DNA of 64,000 bases from positions 3,400,001 to 3,464,000 of the forward strand of contig JBBBDQ010001935.1 in assembly GCA_037127315.1 (NCBI GenBank), written 5' to 3'. A program made the translations under genes and the position numbers. This DNA is from Ascarosepion bandense. Lineage: Eukaryota > Mollusca > Cephalopoda > Sepiida > Sepiidae. The notes below the pieces were generated by a model. That model saw only the letters and a program-made list of their open reading frames with translations, did not search any database and had not been told where the DNA came from. Shown here one piece after another: positions 63,436 to 64,000 of this stretch. Every line of letters begins with the position of its first letter. Within the stretch, counting starts at the first letter, position 1.

Positions 63436-63815
63436 AGTGACGGATGTGCATTGTGGTGCAGTGAATATCGGCTCGAGAAGAGAAATCGGTGAGCTGAGTT
63501 CGAATTCCAGTTGAATACCCTGCATTCACTTAAGCACTGGTAGCCTTGGGAAAGGCATTAATCCGTCCCTTCCTTCCAGTTATGGGTTAAATAACAAGGG
63601 TATGTCTTCGGGACCTGCCCTTAAAAAAAACAAACCCCAATGAATCTTGATACTCGAAAAGAAAAAGTATTACTAGACACAAAACTTGAAAACAACAATA
63701 AATTGTTGAAAAAAATAAGGTATTACCAGCAATAAATAAATAAAATTTAGTTGGCAATAAATGACCTGCCGAGATTGATTTGCCATAAAAACAAAACAAA
63801 CAACCTTTATTTACA

Positions 63816-64000
63816 CGGTAGTGAAATAAAGTTTTAAATAGACACTTGCAAGAACTCGAAAGAATGAAACTTGTAGGTGATAGAAAACGTAAGAAATCAT
63901 CTATAAAATTTTATGAGAAAAAGAGGACAGGATTCGGAGGATGTTATTTTTCAAATGAATAAAGACCACACCTCTTTGTTTAAAGAGCAATGAAATAAAG
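63816..64000. other. unassigned DNA at window end
   Basis: No gene; contains the second copy of the box noted at 62173-62474. Confidence 0.4.

Larger units (their letters stand above)
63175..63803 (+). mobile_element. composite SINE: 5S + 5S + tRNA-like head + long tail
   Basis: Flanked by a perfect 12-bp duplication CCTTTATTTACA (63163-63174 and 63804-63815), so the whole 629 bp moved as one unit. Order: 5S-like (63177-63297), spacer with the first bases of the tRNA-like head (GTGACGGATGTGCGT), second 5S-like (63314-63435), GTGACGGATGTGC, tRNA-like head with A-box GGTGCAGTGAATATCGGC and B-box GAGTTCGAATTCC (to about 63512), the middle shared with family A to GGGTTAAATAAC, then a ~200-bp tail shared with 27410-27600. 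Both pol III promoter types (5S internal control region; tRNA A/B boxes) are present. No long poly-A; the end is AACAAAACAAACAA. Mobilisation by a resident LINE is inferred, but no tail match to a LINE in this window was found. Confidence 0.9.

Noticed and set aside
63441..63512. A true tRNA gene
   Set aside because: A- and B-boxes are present, but there is no proper cloverleaf with a paired acceptor stem, and the same head starts every SINE copy. It is a SINE head.

Overview
This window looks like repeat-dominated nuclear DNA from a metazoan, most likely a mollusc and plausibly a coleoid cephalopod. That is inferred from the AT-rich composition, the very abundant (TA)n tracts, the tRNA-derived SINEs, and the mixture of Penelope-like, RTE, CR1/Jockey-like, L1/Tx1-like, Gypsy, mariner and Helitron-type elements. 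The species is inference; nothing in the window is diagnostic. I see no host protein-coding gene, no convincing exon series, no CRISPR array and no bacterial-type operon. Almost every longer ORF is either transposon coding sequence or a translation of simple repeat.

Layout. 1-3503: three copies of a Penelope-like element (PLE) tail, two forming a large inverted repeat, each of those two carrying a type I hammerhead ribozyme. 3548-3788: a GC-rich multi-hairpin insertion whose empty site is present at 1648-1651. 5740-6990 and 15040-16170: an old dispersed duplication. 6994-18645: LINE 3' tails, a degenerate PLE, an internally deleted mariner, a MITE family and many foldback (hairpin) elements centred on (TA)n. 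19080-30215: a ~105-bp satellite array split by a decayed Gypsy element (20553-28140), which itself carries a Helitron-like copy, an RTE LINE, a possible LTR and two SINEs. 31691-33205: a 5'-truncated PLE with an intact 428-codon RT/GIY-YIG ORF. 33257-42497: foldbacks, RTE fragments, SINEs, a likely solo LTR (40621-41056) and a duplicated LINE tail. 42520-48430: a purine-rich minisatellite invaded by a MITE, LINE tails, a Helitron-like copy and an RTE. 49054-49700: tandem copies of the GC hairpin element. 49701-51960: an L1/Tx1-like LINE. 52641-57085: an RTE element split by a CR1/Jockey-like LINE tail whose 3'UTR is amplified to nine ~166-bp units. 57086-64000: more LINE tails, an RTE with a 5' inversion, a 21-bp minisatellite and a composite SINE.

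The most interesting items are: (1) a SINE at 63175-63803 built as 5S rRNA + 5S rRNA + tRNA-like head + long tail, bounded by a perfect 12-bp target duplication, with related 5S/tRNA copies at 27410-27869 and 42200-42497; (2) the hammerhead ribozymes in the PLE inverted repeat, with a scatter of decayed hammerhead-like cores elsewhere; and (3) the GC hairpin element, seen as a filled site, an empty site and a tandem array. The genes do not work together as a pathway; the window is an archive of nested insertions.
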